Assembly (NCBI RefSeq): GCF_017539065.1
Contig: NZ_JAFYHP010000024.1
Location: forward strand, 1-64,000
Source: Methanobrevibacter sp.
Lineage (GTDB): Archaea > Methanobacteriota > Methanobacteria > Methanobacteriales > Methanobacteriaceae
DNA: 64,000 nucleotides
Reading direction: 5' to 3'
Below, piece by piece: positions 8,093-15,842 of the stretch. The notes beneath the pieces are model-generated. The model was not told the origin of the DNA. It was given only the letters and a program-made list of their open reading frames with translations, and ran no database searches. Numbering within the stretch: the stretch's first letter is position 1; each line of letters begins with the position of its first letter. A program made the translations under genes and the position numbers.

Positions 8093-8611
8093 CTAAACCA
8101 AGAAATGTATTTTGTTCTTGTCGATGTCGTCCAGCGTATGAGCATCAGGAATATCTTCAGAATGGCCTAAAGCCATTATTCCAACAATCCTATAATGGTC
8201 ATCGATTTTTAAAATATCTCTAACAATTTCCTCAGAATCCTTGCCGTTCTTACTTCTTAAATGGATTTGAACCCAACAACTTCCAAGACCCAACTCAGTT
8301 GCCATTAAATGCATGTAAGTTAGAGCAATTGAAGAATCTTCAATCCAAGTATCTGCAATCATAGTATCCCCAACGACAACTATTGCTTTATTAGCGCCCT
8401 TAATTAAATCCGCACCATGATCTTTAGATTTGGATAATTCTTCTAAAGTTTCTTCTCTTTCAACAACCATGAAGTTGCATGGTTTACGATTCATACTTGT
8501 CGGTGCGAGAAGTGCCGCTTGTAAAATTTTATCCAATTCCGATTTTGTAATCGGTTCATCACTAAATTTTCTTGTACTTCTTCTTTTAAGCATTACATCA
8601 ATAAGTTCCAT
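8093..8611 (-). CDS. Nitroreductase-family flavoprotein
   Basis: The 172-residue protein has the nitroreductase fold. It opens MELIDVMLKRRSTRKFSDEPI with the FMN-contacting RRSTRKF motif, followed by LLAPTSMNRKPCNFMVV (residues 33-49) and a C-terminal RIVGIMALGHSED. Members are FMN-dependent NAD(P)H oxidoreductases acting as dimers on quinones, nitro compounds or flavins. The physiological substrate in methanogens is unknown. It is monocistronic and separated from the next upstream gene by about 500 bases. The length is typical of the short subgroup. Confidence 0.88.
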   Translation of the reverse strand: MELIDVMLKRRSTRKFSDEPITKSELDKILQAALLAPTSMNRKPCNFMVVEREETLEELSKSKDHGADLIKGANKAIVVVGDTMIADTWIEDSSIALTYMHLMATELGLGSCWVQIHLRSKNGKDSEEIVRDILKIDDHYRIVGIMALGHSEDIPDAHTLDDIDKNKIHFLV

Positions 8612-9122
8612 AGCAATATTTTTAGAAAATAATGTAATTATATATTGTGATATACCATTGGCACAATTATTCTTTCAACATTGGCATTGCATTATAGAAA
8701 TTGAAAATCACGCATAATTAAATTAATAGAAATCAAATCAAACCCCATTTAATTAAATGTAATTTTAAAATACTTGAAAAAAATTATGTTTGAAAAAATA
8801 AATTAGTATATTGTTGCATTAATCAACAATCAATTGTTTAAAAAAAATCGAAGCTGCGGCAGAGCAACTTCGAAATGTTATTTTTCACGACTTGTTAATC
8901 AGTCACTTATTAATTATTACTTTCATAGTTTATAAATTAAATGGTTTAAAAAAAATCTCTTAAAATCTTTTTTGAAAAGTCCAAATTTAATGCAATAAAA
9001 TCCATATTTTAAAAAGCTTAAAATCAATGATAAAATCTAAATATTGATTTAATAGCATAATAGATACATTTAAAAACTATTAATAAAATATTAAGTAAAT
9101 ACAAACAGAATTGGTGAGAAAT
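8612..9122. other. Intergenic region, about 510 bp
   Basis: This divergent spacer between the nitroreductase gene (minus) and the first TPR gene (plus) is strongly AT-rich. It must contain both promoters. The only notable structure is the hairpin at 8848-8873. Short open frames here (for example on the plus strand across 8612-8717) have no supporting features. Confidence 0.6.
8848..8873. other. GC-rich hairpin in an AT-rich spacer
   Basis: TCGAAGCTGC and GCAACTTCGA pair over 10 bp with one mismatch around the loop GGCAGA. It is flanked by A8 on one side and a T-rich run on the other. It could terminate a short transcript in either direction or be part of a small RNA. It stands out because the surrounding 500 bases are almost free of G and C. 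Confidence 0.4.
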
Positions 9123-9413
9123 ATGCAATTTAAGAGCAATATTAATATGAAAGATATATCTCGCATGATAGAAATCGCAGAAATTTACAGTATTACTAAT
9201 CAAAAAGGAAAATATGAAGAATGCCTTAAAAATATCATTAAACTTTGTGACGAATCCCCTAAAAATGAAGACACACTACAAATTAAAATGCACTCATTAA
9301 CCTTATTAAATAAACCATATAAATCACTGGAAACGACAAATGAACTATTAAATTTAAACCCTTACAATATTCACGCATTACTTAATATTGCTGCATATTT
9401 AAGGAGTGATTAA
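9123..9413 (+). CDS. Small TPR-like helical protein
   Basis: The 96-residue all-helical protein resembles two to three tetratricopeptide units. Visible helices include ISRMIEIAEIYSITNQKGKYEECLKNIIKLC, and the end reads TTNELLNLNPYNIHALLNIAAYLRSD, with the TPR-like NPYNIHALLN turn. ATG 9123 is chosen because GGTGA precedes it; an upstream in-frame TTG at 9111 overlaps that site. The next TPR gene begins at the base after this stop, with the ribosome site AAGGAGTGAT inside this gene. The two are translationally coupled and may once have been one protein. Confidence 0.72.
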   Translation: MQFKSNINMKDISRMIEIAEIYSITNQKGKYEECLKNIIKLCDESPKNEDTLQIKMHSLTLLNKPYKSLETTNELLNLNPYNIHALLNIAAYLRSD

Positions 9414-10307
9414 ATGTTTAAAAAAGATTCCATTGAAATAATGCTAAAAAAGGCGAACAAACGTTTAGAAGAAAAAAATTATATTGAGGCCAAGAATATT
9501 TATTTAAAATGCCTTGCAATAGAACCCGATAATCTAAATGCCCTGAATAATTTAGCGCAATTATATGGTCTGCTTGGAGACGACATAAAAGCAAAAGGAT
9601 ATAATGAACTACTTTTAGAAGAATGCAACAAACAGTTACAACACCAGAAAAACAGGACTCTCCTAATGTTAAAAACAAATGCATTAATTTCCCTTAAAAG
9701 AAATGAAGAATTGAATGAAACATTAGATGAGCTACTAAAAATAGAACCAAAAAACATTATTGGGCTATTTCAAAAAGCGCATTACTTGGAAATAACTAAT
9801 CAGAACGAAAAGGCAATTGAATATCTTGATAGAATCTTAGATGATGACCCTTATAATATTGCGGGACTACTTTCAAAGGGAAGGAATCTTGTCAGATTAG
9901 ATGAATTTGAAAAAGCGGAAGACTGCTATAACCTAGTTTTAAAAATCGAAACAAAAAACATTACTGCAATCGGTTTAAAATCAGAAATGCTTAAAAAGAA
10001 ACATGACACAACAATAACCCCACATGATCTCATGCAGAAAGCCATTTATTGTTGGGAAATGAAAGATTTTGAAACATCGGCTGAATTTTTTAAAAAGGCA
10101 ATCAATTTAAATCCTAATTACGATGAAATATGGTTTGCCCAGGGAGAATTGTTCATTCGTATGGGAAAAATCACAAATGCAATCAACTCATTTGAGGAGG
10201 CTTTCAAGCTCAATCCCAATAGTGGAGGAATTGTAAAGCATGAAGAATTTTTTAAGTTACTTAATCGGATGAAATGGATTAATACAGTCCTCGGATATGA
10301 AAAATAG
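9414..10307 (+). CDS. Tetratricopeptide repeat protein
   Basis: The 297-residue protein is built from about seven TPR units. Clear examples are NYIEAKNIYLKCLAIEPDN, KAIEYLDRILDDDPYN, KAEDCYNLVLKIETKN, TSAEFFKKAINLNPNYDEIW and NAINSFEEAFKLNPNS. Each shows the A/G-x3-Y/F...P-N pattern of the superhelix. There is no signal peptide or membrane segment, so it is cytoplasmic. TPR proteins are protein-protein scaffolds; the partner is unknown. It directly follows the smaller TPR gene. Methanobrevibacter genomes tend to carry many such paralogues. Confidence 0.88.
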   Translation: MFKKDSIEIMLKKANKRLEEKNYIEAKNIYLKCLAIEPDNLNALNNLAQLYGLLGDDIKAKGYNELLLEECNKQLQHQKNRTLLMLKTNALISLKRNEELNETLDELLKIEPKNIIGLFQKAHYLEITNQNEKAIEYLDRILDDDPYNIAGLLSKGRNLVRLDEFEKAEDCYNLVLKIETKNITAIGLKSEMLKKKHDTTITPHDLMQKAIYCWEMKDFETSAEFFKKAINLNPNYDEIWFAQGELFIRMGKITNAINSFEEAFKLNPNSGGIVKHEEFFKLLNRMKWINTVLGYEK

Positions 10308-10330
10308 GGCATTATTTTTAATACATCAAA

Positions 10331-10729
10331 TTACAATTTAAAACCTGTTCCTACAAATTGTGCAACATCACGGCCGGTGTCATCGGATACATTAACAATT
10401 ACGATTGAAGATGTGCGGCCACTTTTACGACATGTTGCCTCTGCAATGAGTTTTTCTCCTTTAGGAGCAGACAAATAGTTTATACTTACCTGTTGGGCCA
10501 CAGTTAACTGATGAATCTGATTGGACAATACTGCAAAAGCAAAATCGGCCAATGTAAATATTACACCACCCATTACTCCTCCATAAGCATTCTTATGCTC
10601 ATCAGTTACTCTTAGTGAACAAATTGCCTTGTCCTCTGTCAAGTCATCTAATGTTATTCCTGCATTTACTGCAAATTTGTCTTTGTAGAAGAATTCTCTT
10701 GCGCTTTCAACTGTTTCATAATTTACCAT
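10331..10729 (-). CDS. PaaI-type hotdog thioesterase
   Basis: This 132-residue hotdog-fold protein has the PaaI/YdiI signature HKNAYGGVMGGVIFTLADFAFAVL (residues about 46-69), with the conserved G-G and Asp/Glu catalytic zone. The C-terminal beta strands SSIVIVNVSDDTGRDVAQFVGTGFKL follow. Such proteins hydrolyse acyl-CoA thioesters as tetramers; the acyl group is not deducible. It is convergent with the TPR gene, 23 bases apart. The ATG is clear but the ribosome binding site is weak. Confidence 0.85.
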   Translation of the reverse strand: MVNYETVESAREFFYKDKFAVNAGITLDDLTEDKAICSLRVTDEHKNAYGGVMGGVIFTLADFAFAVLSNQIHQLTVAQQVSINYLSAPKGEKLIAEATCRKSGRTSSIVIVNVSDDTGRDVAQFVGTGFKL

Positions 10730-10839
10730 AAGTACACCAGATAATTATTTATTTATTCATATTAATAAAATTGCAGATAGCAATTAATAAATATCTATTT
10801 CAACATATTTTTAACTACCAAAATACGGGAGGTAATTAA

Positions 10840-11307
10840 ATGAAATTAAATAAAGTATTTGTCGCACTAATAATTTTGATTTTTGTCTCAAGTATCGGAA
10901 TGGCAGTGGCGGAAGATGCTTCTGTTGCAGGTTATACATTCACAGTACCTGAAGGATACACAATATTAAATACTACTGATGATTCTGTAGTAATGCAAAT
11001 GGATGATAACAACGCAATTGTATTTTCAACCAACGTTGGAGATGACATAGAAGCTGCTAAAGAAACCTTCATATCACAAGGAAAAGAATTGATTGAAGAA
11101 AATGTTCAAGACTTAGATGGTTTAGAAGTTAATCTACAAGCTTTCTCCGTACCTGGAACTGACATTAATTCTTACAATTATATTGTATTATCCGACGACG
11201 GTAATATCTTAGTTACTGTTTCAAGTGATGATCCAAACTTTGATACTGATTTAAACTCTGAAGGCAACCCTGCTGCGGAAATCTTCAATAGTTTAGAAAT
11301 GGAATAG
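10840..11307 (+). CDS. Secreted or membrane-anchored hypothetical protein
   Basis: The 155-residue protein has a textbook signal peptide: KLNK basic start, hydrophobic core VFVALIILIFVSSIGMAV, then AVAED suggesting cleavage after Ala24. The mature part is acidic and beta-rich, including FTVPEGYTILNTTDDSVVMQ. GGGAGGTAATTAA precedes the ATG. I cannot assign a family. The mature domain lacks cysteines and no cell-wall anchor is seen, so it may be released or peripheral. A palindrome plus T-run terminates it. Confidence 0.78.
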   Translation: MKLNKVFVALIILIFVSSIGMAVAEDASVAGYTFTVPEGYTILNTTDDSVVMQMDDNNAIVFSTNVGDDIEAAKETFISQGKELIEENVQDLDGLEVNLQAFSVPGTDINSYNYIVLSDDGNILVTVSSDDPNFDTDLNSEGNPAAEIFNSLEME

Positions 11308-11333
11308 ATTTTAAATCTATTCTCCTTTTTTTT
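11303..11333 (+). terminator. Terminator of the secreted-protein gene
   Basis: AATAGATTT and AAATCTATT form a 9-bp palindromic stem around one base at the stop codon, followed by CTCC and an eight-base T-run. This is one of the clearest terminators in the window. Confidence 0.7.
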
Positions 11334-11379
11334 ATTTATTTACATAAGAATATTAATCTGAAATTTTAAAAGTAATTAT

Positions 11380-11859
11380 ATGACAGATTTAACTTTTAAA
11401 ATAGCTGAAAGACAGGATTCTCCTTTAATTTTAGAATATATTAAAAAACTTGCCGATTATGAGAAAAGATTAGATGAAGTTATCGCAACTGAAAGCGATA
11501 TTGAAAAGTGGGTTTTTGATGAAAAACAAGCAGAAGTAATATTTGCCTACTTAAATGATAAAGTAATCGGTTTTGCATTGTATTTTTTAAGTTTTTCAAC
11601 CTACATTGGAAATGTGAATATGCATTTGGAAGATCTTTTTATTGACCCCGAATATCGTGGCAAAGGTTATGGAAAAGCGCTTTTAAAAGAACTTGCAAAT
11701 ATTGTGCTTGATAGAGGTTACGGTCGCTTTGAATGGACCTGCCTTAGCTGGAACAAACCAAGCATTGACTTTTACTTATCAATTGGTGCCGAACAGAAAG
11801 ATTGGAACGTATTCCATTTCAAAGGTGATGCTTTGGAAAACTTCGTGAAAAATAAATAG
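11380..11859 (+). CDS. GNAT-family N-acetyltransferase
   Basis: The 159-residue protein shows the GNAT fold. Motif A, LEDLFIDPEYRGKGYGKALLKELANI (residues 86-111), contains the R/Q-x-x-G-x-G/A acetyl-CoA loop. The C-terminal FEWTCLSWNKPSIDFYLSIGAEQ is typical of the subgroup close to diamine/thialysine acetyltransferases (SSAT-like). The acceptor is unknown; a polyamine or amino-acid analogue is a reasonable inference. It is convergent with the MFS gene and shares a hairpin with it. Confidence 0.88.
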   Translation: MTDLTFKIAERQDSPLILEYIKKLADYEKRLDEVIATESDIEKWVFDEKQAEVIFAYLNDKVIGFALYFLSFSTYIGNVNMHLEDLFIDPEYRGKGYGKALLKELANIVLDRGYGRFEWTCLSWNKPSIDFYLSIGAEQKDWNVFHFKGDALENFVKNK

Positions 11860-11862
11860 AAA

Positions 11863-11881
11863 GGAATCAATGAATGATTCC
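11863..11881. terminator. Bidirectional hairpin between GNAT and MFS genes
   Basis: GGAATCA-N5-TGATTCC forms a 7-bp perfect stem just past both convergent stop codons. Its position suggests that it ends both transcripts. Confidence 0.45.
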
Positions 11882-11885
11882 CAAA

Positions 11886-13274
11886 TTATTCTCTTTTTGT
11901 ATTGAATTCGTCTTTTGAACGTACTCCCACAAGGGAAGCAAATATTGCAAGAACGCATGCAACAGTACAGATTAAACAAATTGTCTGTGATGCCTGAACA
12001 ATCATGCTTGCATATTGTGGAGCAAGTTTTAAACTGCCCATCACCCAAGCAAATATTAATGTTAAAAGGCCCAAACTCATTGTTTGACCGATTGTCCTCA
12101 TTGTTGCCTGTGAAGCGGATGCAGTCGGAGCATATTTTGGTGGAACTGAACTCATTATCGCATTCATATTCGGACTTGAGAACAATCCCATACCGATACC
12201 CTGCAAAACCATAGCCAATACAACAACATAAAGCGGTGTGTCTCCATTCAAGAATGTCAATATTGCCAATGCAACTGCAGCTATTGCCATACCTGTCGCC
12301 GCAAGCTTTTGTGGATGAATCCTATCTGACAGCTTACCTGCATTAGGCGCCATCACTGCCATTATGATTGGAGTGATAATCAATATTAAACCTGACATTT
12401 GGGCGTCCCAACCACGCACATACTGGAAATGGTAATTCAAAATTGTTGTAACCACCATAATTGCGATATAACTACATAATGCAGCTACATTGGATGATGT
12501 GAACTTACTGTTTTTAAATAGTTTCATGTTGAATACTGGAGAACTTTGTTTTAACTCATAAGCACCAAATATGCATAAAACAATTAATCCAAATACAGTT
12601 AAAATGATACCCTGAGTATTAACCAGTGATGTAAATCCATAAATGAATGTTAAAATACCTATTCCCCATAAGATTGAACCGACTTTATCAATTGGCTGAT
12701 CTTCATATGTTTTCCACTCTTGAGGTATTTTTAAAACCATTATTATGATACATAACACTAAAAACGGAATTACAAAATAAAATATTGATCTCCAGCCGAT
12801 ATTGTGGACTAAAAATCCGCAAATTACCGGTGACAGTGAGGTTGCAAGATATACTCCGGTTACGGTAAACCCTAAAGCTTTACCCCTATTTTTTGGAGGC
12901 ACAGCATGAACAACCATTGCCATGGCAGAAACGTTTAAAAACGCCATTCCTGCACCCTGCATCATTCTGAAAAATAAAAAGGACTCTGTTGAAAATGATA
13001 AACAAGCCCCAATTGATCCTATTAAGAATACTATTATACCTGCCAATAATGATTTTTTAACACCGAATTTTCCTGAAATTTGCCCAGCCGGAACAGTGAA
13101 CATCGCAACAACCAGGAATAATATTGTCGGCACCCAATTTTGGATGACGTTATTCATTCCAAAATCCTGCGCAATTGCTGGAACTCCTATAATTACACCA
13201 TTTGATAAAAACACTGCAAAAAATGAAGTTATAAATGATATAAATACTACATATGTTTCAAATTTTATCTCCAT
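11886..13274 (-). CDS. MFS drug transporter, 14-TM EmrB/QacA type
   Basis: The 462-residue integral membrane protein has about 14 hydrophobic segments. Diagnostic parts are an N-terminal VFISFITSFFAVFLSNGVIIGVPAIAQDFG and the motif A loop GQISGKFGVKKSLLAG between helices 2 and 3. Motif C-like PPKNRGKALGFTVTGVYLATSLSPVICGFL defines proton-driven drug antiporters. The start ATG at 13274 follows GGAGGG. The MarR gene ends 12 bases upstream, with an inverted-repeat operator beyond it. Regulated efflux of a toxic or signalling compound is the likely role; the substrate is unknown. Confidence 0.92.
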   Translation of the reverse strand: MEIKFETYVVFISFITSFFAVFLSNGVIIGVPAIAQDFGMNNVIQNWVPTILFLVVAMFTVPAGQISGKFGVKKSLLAGIIVFLIGSIGACLSFSTESFLFFRMMQGAGMAFLNVSAMAMVVHAVPPKNRGKALGFTVTGVYLATSLSPVICGFLVHNIGWRSIFYFVIPFLVLCIIIMVLKIPQEWKTYEDQPIDKVGSILWGIGILTFIYGFTSLVNTQGIILTVFGLIVLCIFGAYELKQSSPVFNMKLFKNSKFTSSNVAALCSYIAIMVVTTILNYHFQYVRGWDAQMSGLILIITPIIMAVMAPNAGKLSDRIHPQKLAATGMAIAAVALAILTFLNGDTPLYVVVLAMVLQGIGMGLFSSPNMNAIMSSVPPKYAPTASASQATMRTIGQTMSLGLLTLIFAWVMGSLKLAPQYASMIVQASQTICLICTVACVLAIFASLVGVRSKDEFNTKRE

Positions 13275-13285
13275 ATTTTCCCTCC

Positions 13286-13735
13286 TCAATTATCTTCAAT
13301 AAGTTTCATACCGTTAATAGCTATTTCCATTATTCTTCTTCTTAATTCTTCATCAGAATCTGTTATTCCTACCTCTTTTTCCCATTCTTTTGAAATTTGT
13401 CTGTATTTGGGAACCAGTTCACTTCCCTTTTCAGTTGTATTAATCATATACTTTCTACGATTTTCCGGATTTATTTCCCTTTCGATATAACCTAAATCCT
13501 CTAATTTCTTTAGTACTTTAGCGATATTGCCCTTGCTTTGGCTGAACATATTTACCAAGTCTTCCTGTGAACAATCAGGATTATCATAAATGAACATGAT
13601 ATATCGTACATCATGGCCCAGATTTAGATCATTGAATTTTGATTTAATGTATTTCTGTTGATTTAGGGATATATTATGAATCCATGCGATGAATGGAGAA
13701 TTTTTAGTTATTGCCTGAAAGCTTTCATTATCCAT
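13286..13735 (-). CDS. MarR-family transcriptional regulator
   Basis: This 149-residue winged-helix protein has the MarR order: N-terminal dimerisation helix and a recognition region CSQEDLVNMFSQSKGNIAKVLKKLEDLGYIERE (residues 55-87). The wing NPENRRKYMINTTEKG and a C-terminal dimer helix follow. MarR proteins usually repress their own operon and release DNA on ligand binding. It is the first gene of a two-gene unit with the MFS exporter. A 9-bp inverted repeat (13774-13795) directly upstream is the likely operator. Together this is a classic local efflux switch. Confidence 0.92.
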   Translation of the reverse strand: MDNESFQAITKNSPFIAWIHNISLNQQKYIKSKFNDLNLGHDVRYIMFIYDNPDCSQEDLVNMFSQSKGNIAKVLKKLEDLGYIEREINPENRRKYMINTTEKGSELVPKYRQISKEWEKEVGITDSDEELRRRIMEIAINGMKLIEDN

Positions 13736-13773
13736 TTTTTCACCTAATTAATAATATTAATATAACCATATAT

Positions 13774-13795
13774 AACTGTTTCTAATGAAACAGTT
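13774..13795 (-). promoter_or_regulatory. Probable MarR operator
   Basis: AACTGTTTC-TAAT-GAAACAGTT is a perfect 9-bp inverted repeat with a 4-base centre, 39 bases upstream of the marR start. It adjoins a minus-strand AT element (TATATATGG) that could be the TATA box. Size, symmetry and position fit a MarR dimer site. Confidence 0.65.
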
Positions 13796-13887
13796 TAAAA
13801 TGAAACAAAAAATTGCCAAAAAAATTCTAAATGTCATATATTTTTGTAAAATGTAAAAATTAAGCCAAAATCTACATTATTTATTAA

Positions 13888-13986
13888 TTCCATGGATTTG
13901 ACAAAATCAAAGACGCATTCATACTCATGGATGAAAAACCAAGAGACCTAATTAAACCAATTGTTTACATTGATGATTTAGATTAG
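13888..13986 (+). pseudogene. C-terminal remnant of a zinc-dependent alcohol dehydrogenase
   Basis: The last 32 codons of a longer gene remain in frame and end at TAG (13984-13986). They read FHGFDKIKDAFILMDEKP and then RDLIKPIVYIDDLD. This is the C-terminus of NADP-dependent secondary alcohol dehydrogenases (Clostridium-type, which end GFDHIEEALLLM...KPKDLIK). An in-frame stop (13885-13887) and non-homologous DNA lie upstream, and no start codon exists. The rest of the gene has been lost. It sits between two regulator cassettes, suggesting a deletion or insertion that removed the enzyme. Confidence 0.68.
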
Positions 13987-14063
13987 ATTTACAAATCTTT
14001 TCTAATCTTTTATTTTTTTTTTCACTATTTTTAGTTAACTTTATATAATTTGAAGTCCATAAT

Positions 14064-14089
14064 TTACCTAACGAACGGTAGGTAGGTAA
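14064..14089. promoter_or_regulatory. Probable TetR operator
   Basis: The 26-base element starts TTACCTA and ends TAGGTAA, with further matched positions inside (ACGAACGGTAGG centre), making an imperfect palindrome. It also contains a tandem GGTAGGTA. It abuts the tetR start codon, overlapping the ribosome site, so autorepression by the downstream TetR protein is the likely function. Confidence 0.68.
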
Positions 14090-14091
14090 TA

Positions 14092-14706
14092 ATGAATACT
14101 AAAGAAAAAATATTTGAAGTATCCCTGGATTTATTTTCAAAAAAAGGATATGATTCTGTCTCATTAAGAGAGATTGCAGAAGAGGTAGGGATACAAAAAA
14201 GTTCAATTTATAGTCACTATTCTTCAAAAGAATCAATATTAATGGACATATTTAATCAGTTCACCAACAGTTTTGAAATCGATGATGAGGAAATTCAGCT
14301 AAGCGAAGACAATCCCCTATTGGAAAACCCCGAATTATTCTATCATAAAGGATCCGAAGCAATAAAGAACATGCTATTTCAAGAGACAAACCTCAAGATT
14401 TGGAAATTGATTCTTATTCAAATGCACCATAATGAAACAATAAGGTTATTTTTCCAAAACGAGATACTGGTTAAACCATTAATATTCTGGGAAGGATTAT
14501 TCACAATTTTAAAGGAAAAAGGAATCATACTCCAAGACTCAAACCCCAAATTACTAGCAAAACAATATTACAGTTTCCCAATTTATTCTCTTTTAGAAAT
14601 GTGTGCAAAGTATGACGACATACCGCAAGAGGTCCTGGAAAACTTCTTTAGCGAAACCGAAGAACATGCAAAATTCCTTTTTGAAAGTGTGAAGGTGAAA
14701 TCATGA
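14092..14706 (+). CDS. TetR-family transcriptional regulator
   Basis: The 204-residue protein has the canonical N-terminal TetR helix-turn-helix: IFEVSLDLFSKKGYDSVSLREIAEEVGIQKSSIYSHYSSKESIL (residues 6-49). A divergent all-helical ligand domain follows. The inducer is unknown. A palindrome of the expected size lies immediately upstream. The stop overlaps the radical SAM start by 4 bases (ATGA), so the regulator controls and is co-translated with that enzyme. Confidence 0.93.
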   Translation: MNTKEKIFEVSLDLFSKKGYDSVSLREIAEEVGIQKSSIYSHYSSKESILMDIFNQFTNSFEIDDEEIQLSEDNPLLENPELFYHKGSEAIKNMLFQETNLKIWKLILIQMHHNETIRLFFQNEILVKPLIFWEGLFTILKEKGIILQDSNPKLLAKQYYSFPIYSLLEMCAKYDDIPQEVLENFFSETEEHAKFLFESVKVKS

Positions 14707-15794
14707 ATAGTGATTTCAATATTCAGGAATATCTGGCGGATGGAGTTGAATATATTGTAAAGGATGCGATTCGCGCATCAATTAGAAATCCCAAAGAAAT
14801 TTTATTTTTACATAAATTCTCTAAAAATACAAAAAAGGCTACTGAAATCAGACAAAAATATGATGAAAACGGGCAAAACATCCCGGTATTTTTAATTGCA
14901 AGCATTACAAGCAGCTGCAACCTACATTGCAGCGGATGTTACTCAAGATCCAATAATTCCTGCAGTGATGATGCTCCCATAAATCAGCTTTCGGATGAAG
15001 AATGGGAAGATGTTTTCAGGCAAGCAAAGGAAATGGGAATAAGCTTCATTGTTCTTGCAGGAGGAGAACCTATGATTAGGGATGACGTCATAGCTAAAGC
15101 CACCGAGTTTCCTGAAATTCTATTTCCAATATTCACAAATGGAACTATGATGAATGAAGATTATTTAAAGTTATTTGATGCCAACAGAAATATTGTTCCA
15201 ATCTTTTCCATTGAGGGAGATGAAGAGACTACCGATTCCAGAAGAGGCGAAGGAGTCTATAAACAATTGGTTGAATCAATGGAAGTGATGAAGAAAAACA
15301 ATATAATTTTCGGCGCTTCGCTCACTTTTACAAACAACAATATATACTCGCTCATTTCAAGGGAATTCATTGATAAACTCCATGATTTTGGATGCAAAGT
15401 GGTCTTTTTCATCGAATATGTTCCAGTCAATGGGGAAACTAAACGAATCGCTCCAAGCGATGAGAAAAGAGAATTATTATTAGATAATATTGAATGTCTG
15501 CGAAAAGAATATGAGGATATGCTATTCATGTCATTTCCAGGAGATGAAAAGACTTCCGGAGGTTGTTTGGCCGCAGGAAGAGGATTTTTCCACATCAATT
15601 CACATGGAGGGGCAGAACCTTGTCCCGCTTCACCTTATTCAGACATCAATGTTAAGGACACATCACTTCTTGAAGCATTAAATTCAAAACTGTTTAAATC
15701 ACTTAGAGAAGGAGATATTCTAATGGATGACCATGAAGGGGGCTGTGTCTTATTCGAACACCGTGAAGAAGTAGAAAAATTATTAGAAAATTAA
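14703..15794 (+). CDS. Radical SAM protein with SPASM-like C-terminus
   Basis: The 363-residue protein has the radical SAM cluster motif SCNLHCSGCYSR (CxxxCxxC, residues about 74-82). Next come the SAM-binding segment FIVLAGGEPMIRDD near residue 120 and VPIFSIEGDEETTDSRRG. C-terminal cysteines (GGCLAAGRG, GGAEPCPASPY, EGGCVLF) suggest an auxiliary iron-sulfur site of the SPASM/twitch class. SPASM enzymes often mature peptides or proteins, but no precursor peptide gene is evident next to it. Coupling to a TetR regulator suggests response to a small molecule. The substrate is unknown. Confidence 0.88.
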   Translation: MNSDFNIQEYLADGVEYIVKDAIRASIRNPKEILFLHKFSKNTKKATEIRQKYDENGQNIPVFLIASITSSCNLHCSGCYSRSNNSCSDDAPINQLSDEEWEDVFRQAKEMGISFIVLAGGEPMIRDDVIAKATEFPEILFPIFTNGTMMNEDYLKLFDANRNIVPIFSIEGDEETTDSRRGEGVYKQLVESMEVMKKNNIIFGASLTFTNNNIYSLISREFIDKLHDFGCKVVFFIEYVPVNGETKRIAPSDEKRELLLDNIECLRKEYEDMLFMSFPGDEKTSGGCLAAGRGFFHINSHGGAEPCPASPYSDINVKDTSLLEALNSKLFKSLREGDILMDDHEGGCVLFEHREEVEKLLEN

Positions 15795-15813
15795 CATTTT
15801 AAATAAAAAAAAG

Positions 15814-15842
15814 AAACAAGGAAATCTATACGATTCATTGTG
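15814..15842. repeat. Direct repeat copy A of the gdhA 3' end
   Basis: The first 23 bases (15814-15836, beginning AAACAAGGAAATCTATACGA) are identical to 16787-16809. With one mismatch the match extends to 29 bases. In copy B the sequence covers the gdhA stop codon and terminator hairpin. This second copy lies 973 bases away, at the end of the antitoxin-like remnant. Integration or duplication at the gdhA 3' end would explain it; terminator duplication is the alternative. Confidence 0.65.

Noticed and set aside
13888-13986. Short functional gene starting at ATG 13892
   Set aside because: That ATG is in a different frame and gives no sensible product. The meaningful frame is the truncated dehydrogenase C-terminus, without a start.
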